NCBI GenBank assembly: GCA_022984795.1
Contig: JALIHJ010000010.1
Span: forward strand, 186,001-250,000
Direction: 5' to 3'
Length of the DNA: 64,000 bases
DNA from: Fabrea salina
Taxonomy: Eukaryota; Ciliophora; Heterotrichea; Heterotrichida; Fabreidae
This document shows positions 9,626 to 18,741 of this stretch, piece after piece. The position numbers and the translations under genes are program-made. The stretch's first letter is position 1. Every line of letters starts with the position of its first letter. Below the pieces are notes generated by a model, which had not been told where the DNA came from, ran no database searches, and worked only from the letters and a program-made list of their open reading frames with translations.

Positions 9626-12268
9626 TCATGGAGGGGATATAAGGTCAGTGTCTGTTCCGTGGAGCATCATAACTCGTTTCAGTCCGTTGGAAAGAACGTA
9701 TATGAAGTCGTAGTAAGCCTTGAACTCGTCAGGTTCCATTGCTTTGGAGGGTTCAGGCAGAGTGATGAGCACTAAACTTGAGTCTTTGGAGTAGTTCTTT
9801 ATTGCTTGGTTGAGTTTTGAAAACATGTTGTAAGTAATGTCGTACTCTGCAGTGGTTTTAGGTCCTTCAGGGTTTGTAAAGCGCCTTTTCATGGACTCGG
9901 GGGAGTAAATTCCTTGGTCTATTACGCTTTGGAAGGTTTTTTTCTTAGGGTCAAGTTCCTGTTCTAGTTTTCTTCTGTTGCGCACTTTGTAAGTCCAGTC
10001 TTGTGTGTAGGGATTTATGGCTTCGTCTTCCATTTCTAGGACTCTAATTTCTACGTTGAACCTTAAGTGCTCTGTAAAGAAACTAGCAACTTTTTTCTCC
10101 AGTTCTTCTTTGTTAGCAATTTCTTCCCCCACAACAAAAACACGCTTTTTGCAGTTCCTCCACATGCGGTGTTGACTTAGTAAGTAACTGATGTAAAGCA
10201 AAAGTCCTCCGTCGTGAATGATCCACCAAATGTCTATGTAGCCACTTTGGACTTCGTTAGCTGGAAACAAACAGATTTCTTTAGTCACTACCACTGTTTT
10301 GGACTGCACGCACAGAGACTTCAATAGACTCACAAAGTCAATGATTTCTTCAAAACTTGGGTTTGAAGGCAACTCTGACAAAACAGTGTTGGGAACCAAA
10401 CCTCCGATTCCAGTACACATCAAAGATAGACTTACAGAAGAAGCTAAGTTCTCCCCAACTACTACTTTAGGAAACACCTTTAGGTTGGGATGCTTTTTAC
10501 ATACTTCTATAAGTTGGTTTTTTTTTTCAAGTATAGTTTTCATGGGTGGTGGGTGCACAGGGTCTCCCGGAAGAATTCCTATAACTATGATTAGTCCTCT
10601 GGCCTTCCCAAGTTGCTCTACAAACTTCAACAACTGACTAGGAGTATAGTCTGCGTCCTCACTAATTTTGTAGTAGCAAAGCAATTGGGGTCTCCAGTTG
10701 GTGTTTACGATTTTTTCTTTTTGGTAAGAGTGGAGTTGAGACAAGGCTAAGTGGAACTTGATTCCTTGGACTCCACTTCCCCAGTTAGTGGAAACTCCTC
10801 TGTAGCTTATGTAAGAATACACTCCAAACAGCACAAACAACCCCACAGCTGCACCTATGTAGTTAGCAAAGAACATAAGTCCTAAAGAAATCAAACTACC
10901 TCCCCCTGCACACCCTAAGTAAAAGTACTTCCAAAAAGTATTGTGGAGTCCCTTCAACTTCCAAGTGGGCGGACTCAAAATGCACATTGTGAAACTTGTA
11001 AAGTTTATAGTCAAGTAAACCAAAAGAAAGCAAATGGTCAGAGCTACTGAAATAAAGTCAACATTGCCTATTTCAGCTACACCTAAAGCTACCAAAATAG
11101 TGATTAGTATCACCCTTACACTTACTCCTTTCCACTTTCTGCCCAAAGCTTTGAGCTCTGGAATTTCTGAGTCTTTTGAAATGTTCTTAAGCACTCGGTT
11201 AGCAGTTATGTAACTCTGGAAAGCAACTGATATTCCAGTGATCATTATACCTATTTCCAAAACTAAGTGGTGAGGAAAACCAATGTCTTTAACAATCTGG
11301 TTGGAGTCTTCAACTTCTACCAGTTCTCTTTTAGGGTTCTGCAAGTAAGCTCTTTCAGCAACGCCACTCCAAAGTATCAAAATCAAACAGTACACAAAAT
11401 AACTAGTAACTTCTGCTGCAATTGCTCCCCTTTTAATGTTCCTTGAAGGTCTTTTAAGCGAGCTGTACATATGGGTTCCTGTAAAAATAGCTGCAAAAGC
11501 TGGAAAAAACAACGAAAAAAGCATCCCGACGTAAACCTTGTCTTCTATCTTTTCACTTAAATTGTCTTCCATGTTTTCTGAAGAAAGCCCTTCCAAACCC
11601 TCTGTGTCAGTGTCCCAAGGAGCAGCAAATAGGCCAGTTATGTAAAGCAGCATTGTCACTACAAACACAGGCATAGTTGCAAGCCAAATCTTGTACAGCC
11701 ACTTGGTAGAAAAATGCACAGCACTTCCCAATACCACCACTATAAAGAATATAAAAACGTGTGTGGAACCAGGGAACTCAAAAGCTGTAGCTGCATAAAA
11801 CACCTCTATAGAGCCTGAAATTTCTAAAGATGCCAGAAGCAACAGACTCAACACGTAAATTAGTCCTAAAGAAGCCCCTAAGTGGGGACCTAAACTCCTT
11901 GAAATCATGTAGTAGGGCCCTCCTGCTTCCATCGTTGTAAGTTCTTTCGTGCTTCCCGAAGAAGCTATTGCACTAAGGGATACTGTTGTCATAAAAGCAT
12001 TTAACAAACACAAAGAAGCAAACAGCAAAGACAGTCCCAGTCCTGCCTCGCCTACTATGTAGTAAAACCTCACAAATATTACTATACTCCACAAACTCTG
12101 TATTGTCGGAATGAAAACTCCTGTGACTGCGTTCAATTTAAAGTTACCTTCTTCTTGGTCCTGATTGATGTTTTTGAAAAAGTTAAATGCACTTATGGCG
12201 TTAGAACCCTCAACTTCAGCTTTCTTAATGTTTGGGTAATCGTACAGGATTTTTTCTTCTTCGTTCAT
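9626..12268 (-). CDS. SLC12 cation-chloride cotransporter, K-Cl type
   Basis: 880 aa. The first transmembrane helix follows the typical NAVTGVFIPTIQSLWSIVIFVRF start of the transporter core, then GGPYYMISRSLGPHLGASLGL, both hallmark SLC12 segments; about 12 helices fill residues 45-480 and a soluble C-terminal regulatory domain (about 500-880) follows, with the ITLPEPSKAMEPDEFKAYYDF block near the end characteristic of KCC/NKCC tails. It should move K+ and Cl- together across the plasma or contractile-vacuole membrane and take part in volume control. K-Cl rather than Na-K-Cl subtype is inferred from overall resemblance. It ends with TGA, 1 bp from the VTI1 stop. Confidence 0.85.
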   Translation of the reverse strand: MNEEEKILYDYPNIKKAEVEGSNAISAFNFFKNINQDQEEGNFKLNAVTGVFIPTIQSLWSIVIFVRFYYIVGEAGLGLSLLFASLCLLNAFMTTVSLSAIASSGSTKELTTMEAGGPYYMISRSLGPHLGASLGLIYVLSLLLLASLEISGSIEVFYAATAFEFPGSTHVFIFFIVVVLGSAVHFSTKWLYKIWLATMPVFVVTMLLYITGLFAAPWDTDTEGLEGLSSENMEDNLSEKIEDKVYVGMLFSLFFPAFAAIFTGTHMYSSLKRPSRNIKRGAIAAEVTSYFVYCLILILWSGVAERAYLQNPKRELVEVEDSNQIVKDIGFPHHLVLEIGIMITGISVAFQSYITANRVLKNISKDSEIPELKALGRKWKGVSVRVILITILVALGVAEIGNVDFISVALTICFLLVYLTINFTSFTMCILSPPTWKLKGLHNTFWKYFYLGCAGGGSLISLGLMFFANYIGAAVGLFVLFGVYSYISYRGVSTNWGSGVQGIKFHLALSQLHSYQKEKIVNTNWRPQLLCYYKISEDADYTPSQLLKFVEQLGKARGLIIVIGILPGDPVHPPPMKTILEKKNQLIEVCKKHPNLKVFPKVVVGENLASSVSLSLMCTGIGGLVPNTVLSELPSNPSFEEIIDFVSLLKSLCVQSKTVVVTKEICLFPANEVQSGYIDIWWIIHDGGLLLYISYLLSQHRMWRNCKKRVFVVGEEIANKEELEKKVASFFTEHLRFNVEIRVLEMEDEAINPYTQDWTYKVRNRRKLEQELDPKKKTFQSVIDQGIYSPESMKRRFTNPEGPKTTAEYDITYNMFSKLNQAIKNYSKDSSLVLITLPEPSKAMEPDEFKAYYDFIYVLSNGLKRVMMLHGTDTDLISPP

Positions 12269-12273
12269 TTTTA

Positions 12274-13341
12274 TTAGTTAACTATCGGATAAGAGGGTTC
12301 AGTCTGGATTCCACACACTCCTGGGCCTTCTTCAATGCCAATGTAGATGTACCCTTCGTTGCCCCAGTTTGATCCCCAGGAGTTCTTGACAATCCAGAAG
12401 TTCTTCTTGGGGTCGTCGTTGTTGGTTTTGTCGTATCCAACTACTAGCACGTCATGGTTGGGTTCTTTGCCGCAGAACTTAGTCACGACTCCAGTCTTGT
12501 AAAACTGCCAAATGTAGCCCCTTGAATCAACTCCAACCGAAACAGGCCTTTGCACAACTGCTGCTTGCAAAGCTTCTTCACTAAAGGACTCAACTGCAGT
12601 GAAGCCAGTCACATTAGCTACTATGTTTTTTTCAAGTGTAACATTGCATTTCATTTCAATGCCCTTGTAAGGGTAGTTAGCCTGGGAAGTGATTCCGTAC
12701 TTCTTCATAAACTCGTACGCAGCGTCAATAGTTCCTGAAAGACAGCCACTGTTTCCAAACTCTTCAGAACAGTCCACTAGCTCTTGCTCAGACATGGGAA
12801 TGAGTTTTCCAGTTTTAATGAACCAAGCTCCTTCTACTGCTCCAACTGCGCTAAAAGCCCATCCTGAGTAGCAGTCTTCTTGATTTTTGACGTCAGTCAC
12901 AGCTCCTTTGTCCCTCCAGTCAACTCTATCAGGGTAGTTGGCCCCATAGGAGTTCTTCAAAGCTGATGGTTCTGCAACAGGCCTTTGCTGCCCAATATAT
13001 TTTTGCATGAACTCTTCGTTTGTGAGGTCAGCAAACTTGTTGACTTCAAGAATGGGTTCAGAGTACTTGGCGTTATGAGCTCTGATGAGGGCTGAGTTTT
13101 CGCGGAAGATCTGGAAGCGTTGGGCAAATTCAGCTTCAGTTTCGTAGTTTTTATTGAACTTGTCCATGTAGTCTCTGAATTCTTGCTCTTCAATAGCAAG
13201 TTGCTGAACCCTCAAAGAAGTAGGCTTGGAAGGAGTTGCAAGTGCAATGCCAACTACTCCAATTACTCCCAAGATTGCAATGGCTACAACTAAGAAGCCT
13301 TTTTTGTTGCTTTGGTTGTACTCGAAGTAACCCAGTTCCAT
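12274..13341 (-). CDS. Membrane-anchored papain-family protein lacking catalytic Cys
   Basis: 355 aa. A cytosolic N-terminus and one signal-anchor helix (FLVVAIAILGVIGVVGIALA, about 16-35) precede an I29 inhibitor-type prodomain (FRDYMDKFNKNY... ending NKFADLTNEEF) and a C1A peptidase domain starting VDWRDKGAV. The active-site block normally QGQCGSCWAF reads QEDCYSGWAF: the nucleophilic Cys is Gly (codon GGA), while the oxyanion Gln, the His (NHDVLVVGY) and Asn (KNSWGSNWG) remain. I infer a pseudoprotease, perhaps a binder or inhibitor decoy, as in other C1A families that replaced this Cys. The gene ends 5 bp before the cotransporter start on the same strand. Confidence 0.88.
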   Translation of the reverse strand: MELGYFEYNQSNKKGFLVVAIAILGVIGVVGIALATPSKPTSLRVQQLAIEEQEFRDYMDKFNKNYETEAEFAQRFQIFRENSALIRAHNAKYSEPILEVNKFADLTNEEFMQKYIGQQRPVAEPSALKNSYGANYPDRVDWRDKGAVTDVKNQEDCYSGWAFSAVGAVEGAWFIKTGKLIPMSEQELVDCSEEFGNSGCLSGTIDAAYEFMKKYGITSQANYPYKGIEMKCNVTLEKNIVANVTGFTAVESFSEEALQAAVVQRPVSVGVDSRGYIWQFYKTGVVTKFCGKEPNHDVLVVGYDKTNNDDPKKNFWIVKNSWGSNWGNEGYIYIGIEEGPGVCGIQTEPSYPIVN

Positions 13342-13387
13342 TTATAATTGTTCACCACTTTAACCACTTTATTACACAGTCTTATAA

Positions 13388-13714
13388 ATGGAAAAACTAA
13401 AAGTCCACATTCCAATATCTAAAACTGGAGAAGCTCAGTTAATAATAGAGTTTACACAGTCAGAATACACATGTTTAGACTGGGTCACGCCTTCAGATAC
13501 CTTAGAGTCAGTCATTAACTTGCAGAGTAAAGTAATCGAAACTTTAAAGCAGTCAAACTCTGACATTTCAACTTTTAACCAGTTTTCAGCCGCAAAGTAC
13601 CAAGAACTTTCATTCCAGTTCAAAAAAGTTATACCCGCTATCAGAAGTCTTAGTAAAGACCTTAGTTACGTTCACAGAACTCTTATAAAATTAAAAAGTT
13701 CATTTCCACATTAA
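13388..13714 (+). CDS. KXD1/KxDL-like BORC subunit candidate
   Basis: 108 aa, helical. The C-terminal half, INLQSKVIETLKQSNSDIST then FNQFSAAKYQELSFQFKKV and SLSKDLSYVHRTLIKLKSSFPH, parallels KXD1, whose hallmark is a K-x-D-L followed by a short helix ending K-x-K...HP. KXD1 is part of BORC/BLOC-1-related complexes that position lysosomes on microtubules. The N-terminal 35 residues are not recognised. Small coiled-coil proteins are easy to over-assign, so this is tentative. Followed after 11 bp by a co-directional gene. Confidence 0.5.
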   Translation: MEKLKVHIPISKTGEAQLIIEFTQSEYTCLDWVTPSDTLESVINLQSKVIETLKQSNSDISTFNQFSAAKYQELSFQFKKVIPAIRSLSKDLSYVHRTLIKLKSSFPH

Positions 13715-13725
13715 TTTATTTTGTA

Positions 13726-14574
13726 ATGAAGGCCAAATCTTGCGCTATACAAAGAAAACTCTCGAAAGTTCCGGGAAACTACAAGTGTAGAGACTTCAGT
13801 CAGCTCAATAAAAGGGTGAATAAACTCAGCAACGCTCTATACAGAAGCAGTGCTTTAGATAACCCCATTCTAGCTATTGAAAGAGGTGCAGTTAAAATAA
13901 ATGACTTCGAAGAGTCCAAGTTAACCTTTCTTGAACATCAAGAAGCTGAGGAAGACCCCGTAGAGTCACTTGCACGAGTGAACCACAAGCCGGTTAAAGA
14001 AGGCATCCAGGTGGTGAACCTCCCTAAAATGCCTTTTGGCACCCACAAGGCTTATAACGAAGACTCTTTTGTAAAAAACCACTTTATACCAGACAGAAGT
14101 TCCTCCACAAGTCCAGAAAAGGCTAAAGAACTAAACGACATCATAAGAATTTTCCGGTTGCAGGAAAAAAGAACTAAAGTTTCAAGGTCCAAAAAATACG
14201 ACAACACTCCCAAAACCTTCCACTCCTTCATGAATGTAGAAACCTTTGACATGAAGGCCGGGAAACTAATCGTTAGCAAACGCAACGAACTCGTTAAAAG
14301 CTACGAAAACGAAAAAGCCAAGTACGATTTTGTCAGGGACAGCCAAAAACCAAAAGGAGAACTCAACGAAAAAGAAAAAGAAAAAATCAACGAACTAAGA
14401 AAAACCCTCCAAGAAAAGCAAAAAAAAGCTGTTTCAAGACTCCATCCTCCTTATCAAAGAGCTCAAACCAAATTAGCTAGTGAGCTCACCTCCAAGTTCA
14501 AGCCTTTGTTTGAAAGAAGCAACAAGCCTTTAATCAGACCTACAACAGTCCATGCGTCAAATATTAAATATTAG
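13726..14574 (+). CDS. Basic protein of unknown function
   Basis: 282 aa, Lys/Arg-rich and lacking membrane segments. Residues about 205-245 are predicted coiled coil (ELNEKEKEKINELRKTLQEKQ). There are motifs such as VVNLPKMPFGTHKAYNEDSF and a short C-terminal tail, none of which I recognise. Composition resembles cytoskeletal or ciliary proteins but that is only an impression. It is tightly packed: 11 bp after the KXD1-like gene and 8 bp before the sugar transporter start. Confidence 0.7.
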   Translation: MKAKSCAIQRKLSKVPGNYKCRDFSQLNKRVNKLSNALYRSSALDNPILAIERGAVKINDFEESKLTFLEHQEAEEDPVESLARVNHKPVKEGIQVVNLPKMPFGTHKAYNEDSFVKNHFIPDRSSSTSPEKAKELNDIIRIFRLQEKRTKVSRSKKYDNTPKTFHSFMNVETFDMKAGKLIVSKRNELVKSYENEKAKYDFVRDSQKPKGELNEKEKEKINELRKTLQEKQKKAVSRLHPPYQRAQTKLASELTSKFKPLFERSNKPLIRPTTVHASNIKY

Positions 14575-14582
14575 TAACTAAG

Positions 14583-16031
14583 ATGGAAGAAGTCAAGCTT
14601 CAAGAAGACTCCAACAGAAACTATAATCTAGGCTTCTTAGTGAGGATTGTACTAACTGCAACTCTGAGCAGTTTCCTGTGCGGCTACCAAATAGGAGTAT
14701 TTAACACCTGCCAAAAAAATGTATCAGAAACTTTAGACTGGGGGAGCAACGAAGTTTACTGGATCTCAGCTAACACTGCAGCAATGCCTATTGGGGCTAT
14801 TATAGGAGCTACCTTTTCAGGCAAACTTTCCAACAGATTTGGAAGAAGAAAAGCCCTTCTTTTAAACAATTTAATTCTTTTCGCAAGTGCAGCATCAGTA
14901 AGCTTTACTTAGAACGTAGTTCCTTATTCTCCAACGTTTTTACTCGGAAGACTCTTAGGAGGAGTATGTGCTGGTTTAGGGTCGTCCATTCCCCCTGTTT
15001 ACATTTCCGAAGTAGCGCCTGAACAAGTCAACGGAACCCTAGGAAGTTTAATTCAACTTCAAATCACCTTTGGAATATTTGCTTCTTACCTTATGGGAAT
15101 CCCCCTGCCCACTAGTGACTTAAGCAATGACTCTATGAACTCTTGGTGGATGGTTATGTTTTTGTTTCCAGTTTTAACGTGTTTAGTGCAGTCTGTTGTT
15201 TTAGTTTTTGTTTACAAATTCGACACACCAGTGTGGCTTCAAAGCAAAAACAGAGACAAAGAAGCTGAAAGAGTTCTGTGCAAAATTTACAAGTCTTACA
15301 TTCCAGAGACTCAGAACTCCCAAGAGATGGCAGAAAACAACGAAAGTGCTGAAGGACTGGTAGGCAAAGACCCCTCTTACAAAGAACTGTTTAGAAACCC
15401 TAAGTACCGAAGAGGACTTATACTAACTTGTTCTTTGTCAGCCTTGCAGCAGCTATCAGGAATCAACACTTTTATCTTTTACTCAACAAGAATATTTGAA
15501 GAGACTGGGGGCCAGAGCGACCAAGCTATTTACTTTACAGCTGCTTTGGGGTTCTTCAACATGATTACTACTCTGTCGTCTTTGTTTTTTGTGGACAAGT
15601 TGGGCAGGAAGTTAATGCTGCTCCAGGGTTCAGTTGGAATGTGTTTATGTCAATTGCTTTTAAGTTACTTTGACTATATAGACGCTGCTTCCTGGTTGAA
15701 ACTCAGCATTATGTTGGTGTATGTTGCCTTTTTTGAGTCATCGTTGGGTCCGGTTTTGTGGATTTATTGCGGAGAAGTAATGACTGACAAAGGAGTTGGT
15801 TTAGCAGTAGCAATGAACTGGATTTGGGCAGCTATAATAGGAGCGGTGTTCCCAGTGATGTCAAGTGACTCAGGACTTGGAGTAGCTCTTACCTTTCTGG
15901 TATTTGGAGGTTTTTGTGGTTTTTCTTTCTTTTACATTTTGTTGTTTGCTGTGGAAACCAAAGGCAAAACCAAAGACTCTATTCTAAACGAACTTAAACG
16001 AAAAAGATTAAATAGTCCTAATAATTATTAA
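14583..16031 (+). CDS. SLC2-type sugar transporter (MFS)
   Basis: Exons 14583-14897 and 14913-16031 join across a 15-nt phase-0 intron; 477 aa, 12 predicted helices. Diagnostic motifs appear in order: GKLSNRFGRRKA after TM2, PPVYISEVAPEQVNGTLGS after TM4-5, QQLSGINTFIFYS in TM7, and DKLGRK after TM8. Facilitated or proton-coupled hexose transport is expected. Without splicing the frame stops at residue 110. The start lies 8 bp after the preceding stop, and the 3' end overlaps the convergent gene by 14 bp: both proteins end in Asn-Asn-Tyr read from the same near-palindromic AATAATTATTA. Confidence 0.9.
14898..14912 (+). other. 15-nt intron in SLC2 transporter
   Basis: GTAAGCTTTACTTAG; phase 0, in-frame TAG. 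Removal restores the third transmembrane region and the following GRLLGG motif in one frame. Confidence 0.95.
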
Positions 16032-16674
16032 CTAGTTGCTGTTGCCAAGGATTGTAAGCGAAAACTGAGTTGTCAGTTCTGTTATTGAAAGACCAGGGAG
16101 AGAAGTGTAATTTGTGTTTCTTCTTTTGAGTTTTCCTAGGTTTAGGCTTTTGTGAGTGGGTTCTTTTGGGATGCTGGTACCTAGAAACCTTTAACTTGGG
16201 CACAGAGCCTAGGTACTTCTTTTGAGGGTTAACTATTTCTGGAATAGCTGAGTACACATCTTCAGCATGGATTACTGAAGTTTTGTCTAAAGAAGCTCTT
16301 CTAAATTCATGCGAAGACTCAAGAGTCACTTCAGGACTCCATTCTTCTTGTTGGAAATCCACTTTGGGGTAGTTAGCTCGTTTTCTGGCTCCAGATGAGT
16401 TTTTATTAATTAGAGGCATGTCTTTGGAGTATTTTGCGTCAAAGGAAAGAATAAAGCATTTAGGAGTAATACTTTCGCTTCTTATTTCAGAAGAACTAAG
16501 AGAGTACTTTTCGTATGCTTTAAACTTGACTTGGGTGTTGTAGAAAAGCTTTTTATGCTTGCCTTCAAGCTTTTTGGCTTCTTCGATTATCTGCTTAGTT
16601 TGGCTTTTAGGGTTCAAGATATTAACGGCTGAGCTTCTGGGCTTTTGTCTGTAGCTTACAGTAGGAAGATTCAT
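16018..16674 (-). CDS. Basic protein of unknown function
   Basis: 218 aa from the ATG at 16674 (MNLPTVSYRQKPRSSAV). An upstream ATG in frame would extend it into the 3' end of the two-pore channel gene, so the nearer ATG is preferred; the gap is then 7 bp. The protein is Lys/Ser-rich, without recognised domains, and ends in a His/Lys-rich stretch (RKTQKKKHKLHFSPWSFNNR). Its last 14 bp overlap the end of the sugar transporter on the other strand. Confidence 0.65.
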   Translation of the reverse strand: MNLPTVSYRQKPRSSAVNILNPKSQTKQIIEEAKKLEGKHKKLFYNTQVKFKAYEKYSLSSSEIRSESITPKCFILSFDAKYSKDMPLINKNSSGARKRANYPKVDFQQEEWSPEVTLESSHEFRRASLDKTSVIHAEDVYSAIPEIVNPQKKYLGSVPKLKVSRYQHPKRTHSQKPKPRKTQKKKHKLHFSPWSFNNRTDNSVFAYNPWQQQLVNNY

Positions 16675-16681
16675 TTTTAAT

Positions 16682-18718
16682 TTAATTACCTTTCCACAAA
16701 GCACCAACTTCATTTGCAAGCAAAGACTCTTTTAAGCTTTCCCTGGAAACTAGTTTGTTAGTTTTTTTGCTTTTTTTGGTTTCTTCTGCCACGGACTGAG
16801 TGTTAAACATATCAATAATAAAGGCAACTACCAAGTTAAGAGCCACCATAACAGAAACCAAGAAAAACGATATGAAGTAAACTGAACTCCAGGGACTGGT
16901 GACTTGCATGTGCATGTAAGCAATCACGTTCCAGTTGTTAACTACTGCTAATTCAAACAAAGTCACTACTCCCGACCCAAAGTCGTTGAAGTTGTTGTAT
17001 ACGTAAAGTGGCGGTATTGAGGGGTTTTTGTAAATTTGAGGGTTTTCAGGGTACACTTTGCCTCCAAAAACTTCTATTCCTATTAAGCTGTAAATGTAAA
17101 TCAAAGACATAAGCACTCCTAAAAGCATTCCAAAAACAGGAATTAAGTTCACAAAGGTTCTAAATATGATTTTGTACTTCTCAACTTTGTACAGTAGTTT
17201 GAGGATTCTTATGAACTTAAGCAGTACCAGCATTTTAAGGATTTTTTCAACTTCAAAGTTATTGCTGCCGAGGTACGCAAGCAGAAACACTAAAAAGCAT
17301 AAGTTTAAAAAGCAATCAACCAAGTTACTTAGTTTTCGTAAAAACCTTTTAGGCCCAAAAATAAACATATTAACAAAGGTTTCTAGCAAGTAAAGAATCA
17401 AGTAAGCAATTTGAAGGCACTTCCAAAAACTAAGTCCGTAAAAAGTCACTGACTCTTCTGCTATCAGAAAAGCTAGGTTTGAAAGGTTTAGAATATTCAT
17501 GGCAAGTTCGAAGTATGCTGACTTTAAAGTTCTTTTAACTGCTGCGTAGGTACTGCCTGTGAAAAAACTAGGCCAGAGCTGTCTAAACAAGTGGTTTTTA
17601 GAAGCTTTCCGCATGTCAGCCTTAAGAACTTCTATCAAAAGTTCAAATTCCTGCTGATTTAGATGAGTGTAAGACCTCAGCAAGTCCTTTACAGATTTAT
17701 CTTGAATGCTAATTTCATTTTTGAGTTCTCTTAAAATGATTCTTAAAGATTCAGTGTTGACCATGCCTTGGCCAGTTAAGTCTAGCAAAGTAAACCCTTC
17801 GTTGATGTATTTTTGTCTTTGGTCCACAAAGTTTGTTGCAAGGGTTTCTATCCGGAATCTGTAGTTTTTAAAAAACACAGCCACTATGAGTTTCATTAAG
17901 AAAAACAAACCAAAAGCCAAGTAAACTATGAAAAACAAGCACATTAATCTGTTTTCTGCGTAAGCAGGAAGCATTACGTCTGGAAAGTTCACTGTAGTGA
18001 GCAAAACAAACAAGTGCCAGAAAGACTCTAAAATGTTGCTGAAGTAAGTAACTTCTTCCCCAGTGCTTCCAAAAAGGGTTTTTCCGATCCAACTAAATGC
18101 TACTATGTGGATCACTATAAGAGTTACTATAGAAATGGCGTCTTTTACTACGTTGTAAATTCTTTTGAAACTCTCCCTCACAGTCCTTACGTACATAACG
18201 AATATCACAGGGCGCAAAAGGTGACACAGATACACCCTGTTGAAGACTGCCAAAACTAAAATGTTGTCAATTACTGCTGCAGTTATAAGTGAATAAATCA
18301 GGTAAGCTCTGGCGCTGCTAGTTTTAGAGTATTTTGTGTACTTTTGCCTCAGTAAAAGCAGAACCAATAACAAAAATAAACAACCAAGCTCAATTCCGTG
18401 GATCACTGACAAAGGTAGTTTGGGGAAATTGGACATCGGAACACTTTTTCCATTTACTTTGCACTCAGCACTTGAGCACCAGGTTGGTGTTTCAAAAAAC
18501 GAAAGCAAAAGGTAAACAGTCATAGTCAACACCCTCAAGTAGTGAATTTTATGGTAAAGGATCCTTAAAACCCTGCTTTGTGGATCGTCCCTGATTCTAA
18601 GTTTTCCTTTGATAGCATACCTAATATACAGAGCTGCCTGGGATATTCTTAAGTCACTGGAAGCTGAGTCATAATTCATAGACTTCAAGTGTTGAACCAC
18701 GTCAGGTGATAAATTCAT
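16682..18718 (-). CDS. Two-pore channel (TPC)
   Basis: 678 aa from the ATG at 18718 (MNLSPDVVQHLKSMNYDS); a longer in-frame start at 18775 would overlap the divergent oxygenase gene. Two six-helix repeats are visible: repeat I about residues 70-295 with pore region SFWHLFVLLTTVNFPDVMLP, repeat II about 400-640 with pore FGSGVVTLFELAVVNNWNVI. Between them lies a cytosolic linker with an EF-hand-like helix (INEGFTLLDLTGQGMVNTES). TPCs are endolysosomal cation channels gated by NAADP-linked factors or PI(3,5)P2. The second pore motif NNWNVI is the typical TPC filter. Ends 7 bp before the next gene on the strand. Confidence 0.92.
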   Translation of the reverse strand: MNLSPDVVQHLKSMNYDSASSDLRISQAALYIRYAIKGKLRIRDDPQSRVLRILYHKIHYLRVLTMTVYLLLSFFETPTWCSSAECKVNGKSVPMSNFPKLPLSVIHGIELGCLFLLLVLLLLRQKYTKYSKTSSARAYLIYSLITAAVIDNILVLAVFNRVYLCHLLRPVIFVMYVRTVRESFKRIYNVVKDAISIVTLIVIHIVAFSWIGKTLFGSTGEEVTYFSNILESFWHLFVLLTTVNFPDVMLPAYAENRLMCLFFIVYLAFGLFFLMKLIVAVFFKNYRFRIETLATNFVDQRQKYINEGFTLLDLTGQGMVNTESLRIILRELKNEISIQDKSVKDLLRSYTHLNQQEFELLIEVLKADMRKASKNHLFRQLWPSFFTGSTYAAVKRTLKSAYFELAMNILNLSNLAFLIAEESVTFYGLSFWKCLQIAYLILYLLETFVNMFIFGPKRFLRKLSNLVDCFLNLCFLVFLLAYLGSNNFEVEKILKMLVLLKFIRILKLLYKVEKYKIIFRTFVNLIPVFGMLLGVLMSLIYIYSLIGIEVFGGKVYPENPQIYKNPSIPPLYVYNNFNDFGSGVVTLFELAVVNNWNVIAYMHMQVTSPWSSVYFISFFLVSVMVALNLVVAFIIDMFNTQSVAEETKKSKKTNKLVSRESLKESLLANEVGALWKGN

Positions 18719-18741
18719 GTATTGTATTTTGGGCTTGTAAA
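18719..18741. promoter_or_regulatory. 23-bp shared upstream region of TPC and oxygenase
   Basis: T-rich 23 bp between the two preferred divergent start codons. If the alternative upstream ATG of either gene were used, the 5' ends of the two genes would overlap. Confidence 0.45.
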
